In this document: positions 26,910-35,536 of the stretch, one piece after another | Layout of the letters: every line of letters begins with the position of its first letter | How positions within the stretch are numbered: position 1 is the stretch's first letter | NCBI RefSeq assembly: GCF_029504735.1 | Contig: NZ_JAQFIP010000007.1 | Coordinates: 62,001-126,000 of the forward strand | Length of the DNA stretch: 64,000 bases | Direction: 5' to 3' | Source: Ereboglobus sp. PH5-10 | GTDB lineage: Bacteria > Verrucomicrobiota > Verrucomicrobiia > Opitutales > Opitutaceae | Program-made: the position numbers and the translations under genes | Notes under the pieces: generated by a model | Databases searched by the model: none | Seen by the model: only the letters and a program-made list of their open reading frames with translations | Told to the model about the DNA's origin: nothing

Positions 26910-27809
26910 ATGCCCAAACTCGCCCTGAAAATTGATGTTGATACGGAACGCGGGACGCGTGTCGGCGTGCCGGCGCTGGTTGCGCTGTTGCGCGAGTTTG
27001 AAGCGCCGGCGTGTTTTTTGTTTTCACTCGGGCCGGACAACACGGGCAAGGCGATCAGGCGGGTGTTTCGCCCGGGTTTTTTTAAGAAGGTCAGCCGCAC
27101 GTCCGTCGTGAGCATGTATGGCGTGCGGACGCTGCTTAACGGCACGTTGCTGCCCGCGCCGCATATCGGGAAAAAACACGCGGGCATCATGCGCGCGGTG
27201 CGCGAGGCGGGGTTCGAGACGGGCATCCATTGCAACGACCATTTTCGCTGGCAGGATTACGTGCGCACCATGCCGCTCGAAAAGGTGCGCGCGGAGTTCG
27301 GCGCCGCGCTTGCGGAATACGAGCGCATTTTTGGCACGCGCGCGCCCACCGCGGGCGCGCCGGGCTGGCAGACGTGCGTGAACGCGCGCCAGGTTTACGA
27401 CGAGGCGGACTTGCTTTACTCAAGCGACACGCGTGGGCGCGCGCCGTTTTTCCCGCGCATCGACGGGCGTGTTTTTAACACGCTCGAAATCCCGAGCACG
27501 CTGCCGACGTTCGACGAGTTGCTGGGGCGTCCTGAGTTTCCCGACGACAAGATCGTGGCGCATTACATGAGTTTGTTGCGCGAGGATGCGTTGAATGTGT
27601 TCACGCTGCACGCCGAGATCGAGGGCATGATGAAGGCGCCGCTTTTTCGCGCGCTGCTCGAGGCCTGCCGCGAGGCGGGCGTGGAGTTTGTCCGCCTCGA
27701 CGATTGCGCGCGCGAGTTGCTCAAAACCCGCGGGGCGATTCCCGTGCGCGACATCGTCATGGCCGAGATCGACGGGCGCTCGGGGTTCGTCGCGACGGAG
27801 GGTGAATAG
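26910..27809 (+). CDS. arnD: 4-deoxy-4-formamidoarabinose-PP-undecaprenol deformylase
   Basis: 299 aa, a NodB/polysaccharide-deacetylase fold. The start LKIDVDTERGTRVGVP matches ArnD (RIDVDTFRGTREGVP), with metal-binding Asp residues and later His in GIHCNDHFRWQDY. SSDTRGRAPFFP and FTLHAEIEG are also ArnD-like. It removes the formyl group after ArnC so that Ara4N can be flipped and used by ArnT. It is the last gene of the set. No arnE/arnF flippase was found next to it. Confidence 0.93.
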   Translation: MPKLALKIDVDTERGTRVGVPALVALLREFEAPACFLFSLGPDNTGKAIRRVFRPGFFKKVSRTSVVSMYGVRTLLNGTLLPAPHIGKKHAGIMRAVREAGFETGIHCNDHFRWQDYVRTMPLEKVRAEFGAALAEYERIFGTRAPTAGAPGWQTCVNARQVYDEADLLYSSDTRGRAPFFPRIDGRVFNTLEIPSTLPTFDELLGRPEFPDDKIVAHYMSLLREDALNVFTLHAEIEGMMKAPLFRALLEACREAGVEFVRLDDCARELLKTRGAIPVRDIVMAEIDGRSGFVATEGE

Positions 27810-27847
27810 CGAGGTCGCGGTGGCCGGTTACTGGTTTCTCGGCCAGC

Positions 27848-28870
27848 TTATTTTAAATCATACCGAAGAAGCGCCGCGTTTTTATTCTCCTCGGTTACGA
27901 AGATGGTTTTTCCGTCGCTCGAAAAACACGCGGCCTCGGCCTGGCCGAGTTTGTGCGGGGGCAGCACGACCGGGTTGCGCACGAGCGCGGAGAACCAGCT
28001 TTCGCCTTCGCGTCGCGCATATAAAAGCACGTTGCCGTAGGTCAGCACGACCGCCGAGCGTCCGTCGGGCGAAAAATCCATTCCGGTCGGTTGTCCGCGG
28101 AAGCGTCCCGTCGGCACGGGCAGCAGGTTTTGCACGGACGATGTTTGGGGCAACAGGGCGATTTTTCCCAACTCCCACGCAATTTGCGGCACGCCTGCGG
28201 CCTCCGGTTTTAGCGGCACGGAGAACAGGCGGTTCGGTGCCTCGCGTTTTGTCAGCAGGTAGATTTTTCCGTCACTTCCGTCGCCTTTTGCGCCCGGATC
28301 GACCGCCACCGCCTCGCAGTCGTGCGGTTTGTCGGGATACAAGATCGGCACGTTCCACGCCACTTGCACCACGAGTTCTTTTGCCGGGGAAAGTTGCGCG
28401 ATGTTCGGTTCCTCGATCACGTAGAGGCTGCAATTTTTTCGCCTCGCGTTGTTGTCGCCCGTGTCGGCCACGAGCAGATAGGCGCGTCCGTCGATTGTGA
28501 ACGAGGCCATGTCCTCCCAGTCGATGTTGTCCGCGCCCGCGAGCCAGACTGAGCCGAGAAAACGGCCGTCGGTTCCGATCGCATAGAGCACGGGATCGTT
28601 GCCGCTGTCGTTGTGCGTCCAGAGCACGCCGTTTGTTTTTCGCGACGCCGCCAGCCCGCTTGCCTCGTTGATTTTCGGGTTGGCGAGTTTGCCGGCGCGC
28701 ACGATCTCCGCCGATGTGAATTGGCCGCCCGCGGCAGTCGCAGCCGGAGCCGGCGCGCGCGAACAGCCGGCGTGTATCAACAAAATGGATACGCACATCG
28801 CGCGCGCAAAAATTCCGAGGCCGCGCGCGTGTGCGTTGCCCGATCCCTCGTCTTTTTCCGCCGAAGCCAT
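27848..28870 (-). CDS. Lipoprotein with predicted beta-propeller
   Basis: 340 aa from ATG 28870. A longer open frame upstream runs through deoC and is rejected. A basic start and hydrophobic stretch end in a lipobox-like LIHAGC (about residue 36), so it is probably lipidated. The rest is beta-rich: ASGLAASRKTNGVLWTHNDS, DNIDWEDMASF, LVADTGDNNARR and DGKIYLLTKRE suggest propeller blades. The conserved DWED and DxGDN motifs occur in uncharacterised secreted bacterial proteins. It lies 17 bp after deoC on the same strand and is probably cotranscribed. Confidence 0.72.
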   Translation of the reverse strand: MASAEKDEGSGNAHARGLGIFARAMCVSILLIHAGCSRAPAPAATAAGGQFTSAEIVRAGKLANPKINEASGLAASRKTNGVLWTHNDSGNDPVLYAIGTDGRFLGSVWLAGADNIDWEDMASFTIDGRAYLLVADTGDNNARRKNCSLYVIEEPNIAQLSPAKELVVQVAWNVPILYPDKPHDCEAVAVDPGAKGDGSDGKIYLLTKREAPNRLFSVPLKPEAAGVPQIAWELGKIALLPQTSSVQNLLPVPTGRFRGQPTGMDFSPDGRSAVVLTYGNVLLYARREGESWFSALVRNPVVLPPHKLGQAEAACFSSDGKTIFVTEENKNAALLRYDLK

Positions 28871-28887
28871 GCCCGCGGCGTTCACGA

Positions 28888-29601
28888 TCAATACGCGCCC
28901 GGCGCCTTTGCCGCCGCGCCGCCCTTGAACTCGGTGAGCAGCGCGCCCGCGTTTGAGGTGCCGAGTCGTGACGCGCCCGCCTCGATCAGGGCGAGGGCGT
29001 CCGTTAGCGTTTTGATACCGCCCGCCGCCTTCAATTTGATCTGCCAGCCGTTCAGGTCGCGTCGGTTTTTTGCCCACAGTTCGATCTGTTCGCGTTTCGC
29101 GCCCGCGGAGCCGAACCCGGTGGATGTTTTGATGAAATCCGCGCCGGCATCCTCGCACATTTTCAGCGCCTCAAGCATTTGTGTTTCCGTGAGGAAGCAG
29201 TTTTCCGTGATCACCTTGATTAATTGTCCGTTGCCATGCGCGACGCGCGTCAGCTCGACCAGCTCCGCCAGCACGTCCGGGCCGCGGCCCGCGCGCAATG
29301 CCGCGTAGTCCATCACAATGTCCACCTCGTGCGCGCCCGCCCGCGCCATCGCGTTGATTTCGGCCTCCTTTGCGGCCGTGGTGAAGCGTCCGCTCGGAAA
29401 ACCGACCACCGTGCCGATTCGCATTTTGGAGCCCGCGAGCACGCGCGCCGCGAGCGGCACGCTTGTCGGGTAAATCATCACGCAGGCAAACCCGCCCTCG
29501 ACGGCCTCTCGGCAAAGCGCCTCGATGTCGGCCTCGGTGGCGTCGAGGCGAAGGTTGGTGGAGTCGAGCGTGGCGGCAAATTCGGCGGGAGTCAGGCTCA
29601 T
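28888..29601 (-). CDS. deoC: Deoxyribose-phosphate aldolase
   Basis: 237 aa from ATG 29601; the extra N-terminal residues of the longer frame do not look like DeoC. A class I aldolase TIM barrel, with the Schiff-base Lys in DFIKTSTGF and other active-site residues in EVDIVMDY and LKAAGGIKT. It cleaves 2-deoxyribose-5-phosphate to glyceraldehyde-3-phosphate and acetaldehyde in deoxynucleoside salvage. No other deo genes are adjacent. Confidence 0.93.
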   Translation of the reverse strand: MSLTPAEFAATLDSTNLRLDATEADIEALCREAVEGGFACVMIYPTSVPLAARVLAGSKMRIGTVVGFPSGRFTTAAKEAEINAMARAGAHEVDIVMDYAALRAGRGPDVLAELVELTRVAHGNGQLIKVITENCFLTETQMLEALKMCEDAGADFIKTSTGFGSAGAKREQIELWAKNRRDLNGWQIKLKAAGGIKTLTDALALIEAGASRLGTSNAGALLTEFKGGAAAKAPGAY

Positions 29602-29725
29602 GGGAAATGGGAAAAGCGGGTTTGTTTGTTGGATTGCGCCCGATTGAACCTTTTTGCCCATTAATCGCAACTCCAGCTTTACGCACGCGCCCCGCCCGCC
29701 TACGCTGCACATTTATTTTACAACC

Positions 29726-30799
29726 ATGATTATTCCGAAACCCGCACGTCTGTCGCCCGAACAACTCGCCGAGATATCCGCAATCGTCGAGCCCTTTGGC
29801 TGCCGCATTCAGCCCATCATAGGAGCCGTGCGCAATATTTATGCCATCGTGGGGGATGAGCGCGACGAGCTCATGACCAACCGCCTCGAGGGGCTTCCCT
29901 ACATTGAGCGCGTGGACAAGATGCAGTCGCCCTACAAGCTCATGGACCGGCGCTCCTCGCTTTCGGGCAACAAGATCAAGGTCGGCAACCTCACCATCGG
30001 CGAGGATCTGCTCGTCATCGCGGGCCAGTGCACCATCGATCCCAAGAACCCGAATTACTTTTACGAAACCGCCCACGCCGTGAAGGAAGCCGGCGCCAAC
30101 TCCATCCGCGGCGGCGTTTGGAAACCGCGCACCAATCCCTACTCGTTCCAGGGCGACAACAAGTCGCTCGACATCCTCATGGAGGCGCACCGCCGCACCG
30201 GGCTTCCCGTCGATGCCGAGGTGATGGACGAACACCAGCTCCACCTGGCCATTGAGGCCGGCGTGCACATGCTCCAAGTCGGCGCGCGCAACGCCCTCAA
30301 CTACTCGCTCCTCCGCGCCATCGGCGGCGCCGTTGCCAGCCGCCCCTCGACCGTCGTGCTCCTCAAGCGCTCCATCCACATGGGGCCGCTCAACGAGTTC
30401 ATTTCCGCCGCCGAGTATATTGCCGCCTTTGGCAACCCCAACATCCTGCTTTGCCCGCGCGGCACCTCGCCCGCCATCGACGGCTACCGCAATCATCCCG
30501 ACGAATCCATCACGCCCCTGCTCAAGGAGAAAACCTGGGCGCCCGTCGTGGTCGATCCCTCGCATTCCGTCGGCAAGGCCGCCTATGTGCCCGCCTGCGC
30601 GCTCGCCGCCGTCGCCTATGGGGCCGACGGGCTTTGCATCGAATCGCACGTCTCGCCCAGCAAGGGCATAGGCGACGATCCCAAGCAGGCGCTCACGCCG
30701 GAAGTGCTCGCTTACACCATCCGCGAGGCCCGCCAGCTTTGGGCCGCGCGCCGCGAAGCCCGCGCTCACGCGCCCGAGGGGATTTCATCAGCAAAATAA
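29726..30799 (+). CDS. aroF: DAHP synthase, type I (AroF-like)
   Basis: 357 aa from ATG 29726. A ferredoxin-like N-terminal regulatory domain (about 1-80) is followed by the barrel. Motifs: IAGQCTI, GGVWKPRTNPYSFQG, NALNYSLL, VVVDPSHSVGKA. This is the aroFbeta arrangement seen in Thermotoga and in Bacillus-type relatives. It condenses PEP with erythrose-4-phosphate, the first step of the shikimate pathway. Feedback control by the N-terminal domain is likely but not visible in detail. Confidence 0.94.
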   Translation: MIIPKPARLSPEQLAEISAIVEPFGCRIQPIIGAVRNIYAIVGDERDELMTNRLEGLPYIERVDKMQSPYKLMDRRSSLSGNKIKVGNLTIGEDLLVIAGQCTIDPKNPNYFYETAHAVKEAGANSIRGGVWKPRTNPYSFQGDNKSLDILMEAHRRTGLPVDAEVMDEHQLHLAIEAGVHMLQVGARNALNYSLLRAIGGAVASRPSTVVLLKRSIHMGPLNEFISAAEYIAAFGNPNILLCPRGTSPAIDGYRNHPDESITPLLKEKTWAPVVVDPSHSVGKAAYVPACALAAVAYGADGLCIESHVSPSKGIGDDPKQALTPEVLAYTIREARQLWAARREARAHAPEGISSAK

Positions 30800-30854
30800 A
30801 AAAACACGCCCAATCCGGCCGGTCAGTTTGATCAACCGGGCCCGACCGATCTTT

Positions 30855-31934
30855 ATGATTTTCCGAAAACTCTCCGCGCCCGTCCTCGCGGCACTCGCCG
30901 TTTCCGCGCTCCAGCCAGCCGGCTTTTGCGCTCCTGTTGCCTTGGAGGAAAGCGCGGCGGAATCGGCGCCCCGGGCCGCCACTTCAAGCAAGGCGGTTTT
31001 TGCGCCGCCGCGTCCGTCAGCTTTTTCGCTAGGGCGCGTCAGGCTCAAGAACGGCTCCGCCATCCAGGGCGACATTATTGCCGAGCGCGCGGACCGGGTC
31101 ATCGTCGATCTCGGATTTGATGTTGTCGCGATTCCCCGGGACGACATTGACAGCGTCACCACCGAGGCCGCGGGGGATTTTTCCGACAACGCAGAAACCG
31201 AAACCGGCGACTCCGCGCTTTTCCGCACCGCGCCCAACCAGCCCGCCCTCACCGTCAAGGAAAACGTCTCCCGCGTCGGCGAAGCCGTTGTGCAAATCCG
31301 CACGCCCACGGGGCTCGGCTCCGGTTTCATCATCGATCCCGCCGGCTACATTGTCACCAACCAGCACGTCATCGCCGGCGAATACAACATCTCCGTCACA
31401 CTCTTCCGCAGCGGACGCAACGAACTCGAAAAAGTCGTTTATCATAAAATCCGCATAGTCGCGCTCGACCCGCGACTCGACCTCGCCCTTCTCAAAATAG
31501 AGGACCTCTCCGCCGCCGTGACGCTCCCCGCGCTTCCCCTCGGCGATTCCAACACCCTCAATGAAGGCCAGACTGTCTTCGCCATCGGAAGCCCGCTCGG
31601 GCTCGACCGCACCGTCTCGCAGGGCATCGTCAGCAGCCGCAACCGCCCCCTCGGCGGCCAGCTCTACATCCAGACCACCACGCAAATTAATCCCGGCAAT
31701 TCCGGAGGCCCGCTCTTCAACCTCCAAGGCGAAGTGGTTGGCGTGAACAACATGAAACCCATGATCACCGGTGTCGAGGGGCTCGGCTTCTCGATTCCCG
31801 CCGCCGTCCTCAAAAACTTCCTCCGCAACCGCGACGCCTACGCCTTCGACGCCCGTAATCCCAACTCAGGCTATCGTTACCTGGAGCCCCCGCGCATCCT
31901 TAAGACCGGCGGCACCGCCAACCCTGAACAGTGA
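30855..31934 (+). CDS. Secreted trypsin-like serine protease, no PDZ
   Basis: 359 aa from ATG 30855. A signal peptide (to about GFCA) is followed by a small beta-barrel-like segment (RVRLKNGSAIQGDI...IPRDDIDSV, residues 61-101). A DegP-type protease domain follows, with H171 (NQHVIAG), D209 and S283 (GNSGGPL). Unlike DegP or DegS it ends soon after the protease domain, without PDZ repeats or a membrane anchor. It is followed by two paralogous exported proteins and an FG-GAP protein with short gaps, so a shared periplasmic role is likely. Confidence 0.87.
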   Translation: MIFRKLSAPVLAALAVSALQPAGFCAPVALEESAAESAPRAATSSKAVFAPPRPSAFSLGRVRLKNGSAIQGDIIAERADRVIVDLGFDVVAIPRDDIDSVTTEAAGDFSDNAETETGDSALFRTAPNQPALTVKENVSRVGEAVVQIRTPTGLGSGFIIDPAGYIVTNQHVIAGEYNISVTLFRSGRNELEKVVYHKIRIVALDPRLDLALLKIEDLSAAVTLPALPLGDSNTLNEGQTVFAIGSPLGLDRTVSQGIVSSRNRPLGGQLYIQTTTQINPGNSGGPLFNLQGEVVGVNNMKPMITGVEGLGFSIPAAVLKNFLRNRDAYAFDARNPNSGYRYLEPPRILKTGGTANPEQ

Positions 31935-31957
31935 GCACCATTCCAAATCCAAACCGC

Positions 31958-33715
31958 ATGAAAAAAACATCCACCTCCGCCTTCCGCATCGTCCTTCTCG
32001 TCGCCTGCGGTTTTGTTCTCTCCGCCTTCCGCATGACGGCGGTCGCATCCACGCCGCTCATCAACCTTGTGGGCGAGGACGCGGCCTTTGTCATGATCGC
32101 GCACGACGCCCCCAAAATAGTGAAGTCCTGCAAGGACGGCCCGTGGCTCGAAATGTGGAACGACGATCAAATCAAGCGCTTCCTCGCGCCGCTCCACGCC
32201 AAATTGAAAAGCGAGGAATGGGACGAGAAAGTGAAAGCCAAAACCGGCCTCACGATCGAGGAGCTTTTGGGTCTCGTCCAGGGCGACTATCTCATCGCAC
32301 TCAAAAGCATGCCCGCGAACATCGACAAGATTTCCAACGAGGACGTCCCCCTGATCATCGCCGCGGAAATCGGTGACAACAAAGCCAGGGTCGAAAAACT
32401 CATCGCCACGCTTGTTTCCGAAAAAAGTGCGTCGCGCGCAACAGACTCCGAGGACTACGCGGGCGTCACCATCAACATCATCAAAAACACCGGCAAAGCC
32501 GACGGTGCCGAAAACACCGCCTGGGCCATTGTCGACAAGACATTCCTGCTCAGCCCCTCGAAGGCCGCGGTCATCTCGACCATCGATGCCATCAAAAACG
32601 GCGGCGCGGAAAACGCCTTCGGCAAATCCGAGCGTTACCTGCGCATGCGTCAGAGAACCGGCGACGCGCAAGTCATGTATGCGGTGAACTTCCAGGCGAT
32701 CTACCCCGCGATCAACGCCGCCTTTGCAAAAAAAGCGGCCTCCGGCGGTCGCGACGCCGCTTATGTTGATTACACAACCCTCGCGTCCGTCCTCGGCTTC
32801 AATGCGCTCAAGGATATTTATTTCGGGGCCAATTACGGCACCGACAACGTCACCGCGAGCGGTGCCATCACTTACACCGAGCGCCGCGGCCTTCTGAGCC
32901 TGCTCACATTCGGCGACGGTGCCGTGAAAATCCCCGAATACGCCTCCGCCGACTGGCCGACGGTCAGTGTTGTCAACTACAGCATCCCGCGGGCGTTCAC
33001 CGCGCTTGAGCAACTCCTCGAGGCCGTCAACCCCGGCGTCTCGATGATGATTCAGGGCCAGCTCGAAAGCGCCAAGCAACGCCTCGGCATCGACATCAAG
33101 CGCGACCTCGTCGAAACCCTCGGCGAGCAAATCGTGAGCGCCAACATCCTCCCCGCCGGCGTGACGGCCAACGACACCGGCTTCAGCGAAAAAATCGGCG
33201 TCCTCTATGTGATCTCGCTCAAGGACGCGCGCACATTCCAGAACGCGATCGAAACCCTCAAGCGCTCCACCGGCCTCGAAAACCATCCCATGCTCGTCCA
33301 GCGCGAATACCTCGGCAACACAATCACCACGATCAACACGGGCGCCAAGCAAGTCAGCTACACGATTGCGCGAAACCAGCTCGTCGTCGGAATCGGCTCG
33401 CCCACGATTGTTGAGTTCCTCGTGCAAAACCTCGCCAACGGCACCACCGCGCCCCTCGCCGAGCGAAACGACGTGCGCGAAAACTTCGCCGCCGCGCCCG
33501 CCGACACGGTCTCCTTCAGCGTGCAAAACACCGCCTTCACCTTCCGCCTGCTTTGCGACGCCTTCGCGGCGCTGCCGCAGTTGAGCGAATACCTGGATTC
33601 CTCCGCCACGCCCGGCGTCGAGTTTTTTGAAAAACATTTCGGTAACAGTTACGGCTGGATGACCTCCGAATCCGACGGACTCTACTTCACGTCAAAGATG
33701 TTTTATAAAAAGTAA
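31958..33715 (+). CDS. Exported protein of unknown function (paralogue A)
   Basis: 585 aa from ATG 31958. A signal peptide (about MTAVAS) is followed by an alpha/beta protein with no recognised catalytic motif. Recurring parts: AFVMIAHDAPKIVKSCKDGP, DYLIALKSMP, LLSLLTFGDGAVKIPEY, LGEQIVSANI and a C-terminal GLYFTSKMFYKK. The following gene matches it in length, order of segments and ending, so the two are tandem paralogues. It weakly resembles secreted DUF3352-type proteins; that is a guess. The start lies 23 bp after the protease stop. Confidence 0.72.
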   Translation: MKKTSTSAFRIVLLVACGFVLSAFRMTAVASTPLINLVGEDAAFVMIAHDAPKIVKSCKDGPWLEMWNDDQIKRFLAPLHAKLKSEEWDEKVKAKTGLTIEELLGLVQGDYLIALKSMPANIDKISNEDVPLIIAAEIGDNKARVEKLIATLVSEKSASRATDSEDYAGVTINIIKNTGKADGAENTAWAIVDKTFLLSPSKAAVISTIDAIKNGGAENAFGKSERYLRMRQRTGDAQVMYAVNFQAIYPAINAAFAKKAASGGRDAAYVDYTTLASVLGFNALKDIYFGANYGTDNVTASGAITYTERRGLLSLLTFGDGAVKIPEYASADWPTVSVVNYSIPRAFTALEQLLEAVNPGVSMMIQGQLESAKQRLGIDIKRDLVETLGEQIVSANILPAGVTANDTGFSEKIGVLYVISLKDARTFQNAIETLKRSTGLENHPMLVQREYLGNTITTINTGAKQVSYTIARNQLVVGIGSPTIVEFLVQNLANGTTAPLAERNDVRENFAAAPADTVSFSVQNTAFTFRLLCDAFAALPQLSEYLDSSATPGVEFFEKHFGNSYGWMTSESDGLYFTSKMFYKK

Positions 33716-33783
33716 TCCGCGGCCAAAAAGCACGGCGGCAGCCCGGAGGCGAACGCGCGCCTGAATGCCCGAAAATCTTCGAC

Positions 33784-35535
33784 ATGACATCAATAATCCC
33801 CAGTTCCCTCCGGTCCGCCCTGTGCGCGCTGGCGCTTGGTGCGGCCGCCTGCCTGGCCTCCGCGCCGGTCCGCGCCGCCAACCTCGCCGAAGTCCCGGAT
33901 GAAAACGCGCCGGTTATCATCATGCTGCGCGACATTCCGGAAATCCTCCGCCTCTGGGAGAAAACTCCGATCGCCGCCTTGATCAACGATCCCGAACTCA
34001 GCCAGTTCAACGACCAAATGAACGCGCTGCGCGGCATCGCATCGCTTCCCCCCGACGCCGGCGGCATGGATGAAATCACCGCCATTATAAAACAGGTCTC
34101 GAAACTCGCGCCCAACGCCATTGTCGCCCTTGCGGACACCAACTTTACATCACCCGAAATGTTTCTCGGCTCTTTGATTGTCGCGCTGGATCTCGGGACC
34201 GGGGCTCGCGAAACCGAAAAGCAAATTTCCACGATGCTGGCCGAAGGAAAATGGGAACGCCGCGTCGAGGATTATTTCGGTCTGCCAATCAACATCGAAG
34301 TTGTGCCGCAACCTTCCGGCGGCGAAAGCATCACGATCTACTGGACCGTCCTTGACAGCACCCTGATCGCCTCCTGCAACCGCGAGCACCTTCACGCCTC
34401 CATCGACCGGGTCAAACGGATCGGCAAAACCATCTCGTTCGCCATGTCGGCGCGGCACAGCCGCATGATGGGCACGATTGGCATGGCCCAGATCGCATAC
34501 GCCGCCAATATCAAGTCGCTTTTCGCCACCGTCAAAAAAGCTGCGAGCGAACAACTCGCTAAGAACCCGGAAAGCGCCGTGATCAGCATGGACGCCATCG
34601 AATCGGCGCTCGGCATCGACGCATTCGGCGACGCCTTTTTCGGGGTTATTCTCGATAACAATGAAATGCAAATCGCGGGAGCCTGCACCCACGACAATCC
34701 CCACGGCTTGCTGCGGCTGCTCGCGCCCAAAGCCGGTTCGCTTCCCCGTCCGCCCTTCCTTCCCCAAACCCTTTCCAGCGTCTCCATATCCAACTTCGAC
34801 GCCGCCGGCACCTTCGCCACGGTAAAGGCATCCGTCCAGCAAATCGCCCCTTTTGTCGGCGCGCTGATTGATGCGCAAATCAACAACCTCAATCAAAACA
34901 TGGGCGTTAATCTGGAAAACGATTTGCTGGTCAATATCGACGGCTGCATGATCACGGGCATGTTTCCGCCCGCGAAAAACAGCAGGGAAACCAGCATGTT
35001 CCTCGCCTTTCCATTGAAAAAGCCGGAAGCCTTCACCGCCGCCCTCGGGAAACTTATCGTGGCCGGCGGCCTTCCCGAAAAAACGCGCCAGCTCGGCGAT
35101 ATCACCATTCGCAGTGTGTCCAACGGAACCAACTATCCCGGCTCGAGGTTCGAGTATGCGATTGTTCGCAACTATTTTTTGGCGGCCGGCGGCACGGGCG
35201 GCATCGATCAAGCCGTGCGTTGCTGGGCCGGTCAAAGCGCATCGGTTTGGACGGACCCCCGGTTCGTTGAAATGGCGGACACCATGCCCGGCAATCTCTG
35301 CGGCATTTCCCGTTATTCCCTGCGCGACATGGCCCGCCTTTGGTTTGTTCCCGCGGGCACCGCCGTGCAGCGCGCGGCCATCGAAACCCGGCCCGCCGAC
35401 CCCGGGCGCGCAAACACACCGGCTCCCCGCCTGCCAAGTCCTTCCTTTGACTCCCTGAAAGACTACCAAGTTTACAACTATTTCTATCGCAAAAACGACG
35501 GCACCTACTTCAGGACAAAAATCACACGCAATTAA
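33784..35535 (+). CDS. Exported protein of unknown function (paralogue B)
   Basis: 583 aa. The signal peptide ends near APVRA/AN. It shares with the upstream gene the start pattern (PVIIMLRDIPEILRLWEKTP), a central LLRLLAPKAGSLPRPPFLP versus LLSLLTFGDGAVKIPEY, a segment of about 35 residues with INNLNQNMGVNLENDLLVNI versus GIDIKRDLVETLGEQIV, and a C-terminal YFYRKNDGTYFRTKI. Its function is unknown. The next gene starts 1 bp after its stop, so coexpression with the FG-GAP protein is likely. Confidence 0.72.
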   Translation: MTSIIPSSLRSALCALALGAAACLASAPVRAANLAEVPDENAPVIIMLRDIPEILRLWEKTPIAALINDPELSQFNDQMNALRGIASLPPDAGGMDEITAIIKQVSKLAPNAIVALADTNFTSPEMFLGSLIVALDLGTGARETEKQISTMLAEGKWERRVEDYFGLPINIEVVPQPSGGESITIYWTVLDSTLIASCNREHLHASIDRVKRIGKTISFAMSARHSRMMGTIGMAQIAYAANIKSLFATVKKAASEQLAKNPESAVISMDAIESALGIDAFGDAFFGVILDNNEMQIAGACTHDNPHGLLRLLAPKAGSLPRPPFLPQTLSSVSISNFDAAGTFATVKASVQQIAPFVGALIDAQINNLNQNMGVNLENDLLVNIDGCMITGMFPPAKNSRETSMFLAFPLKKPEAFTAALGKLIVAGGLPEKTRQLGDITIRSVSNGTNYPGSRFEYAIVRNYFLAAGGTGGIDQAVRCWAGQSASVWTDPRFVEMADTMPGNLCGISRYSLRDMARLWFVPAGTAVQRAAIETRPADPGRANTPAPRLPSPSFDSLKDYQVYNYFYRKNDGTYFRTKITRN

Positions 35536-35536
35536 A

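Noticed and set aside
29171-30769. A long minus-strand open frame over the DAHP synthase gene
   Set aside because: It is antisense to a clear aroF gene and joins out of frame with deoC sequence.
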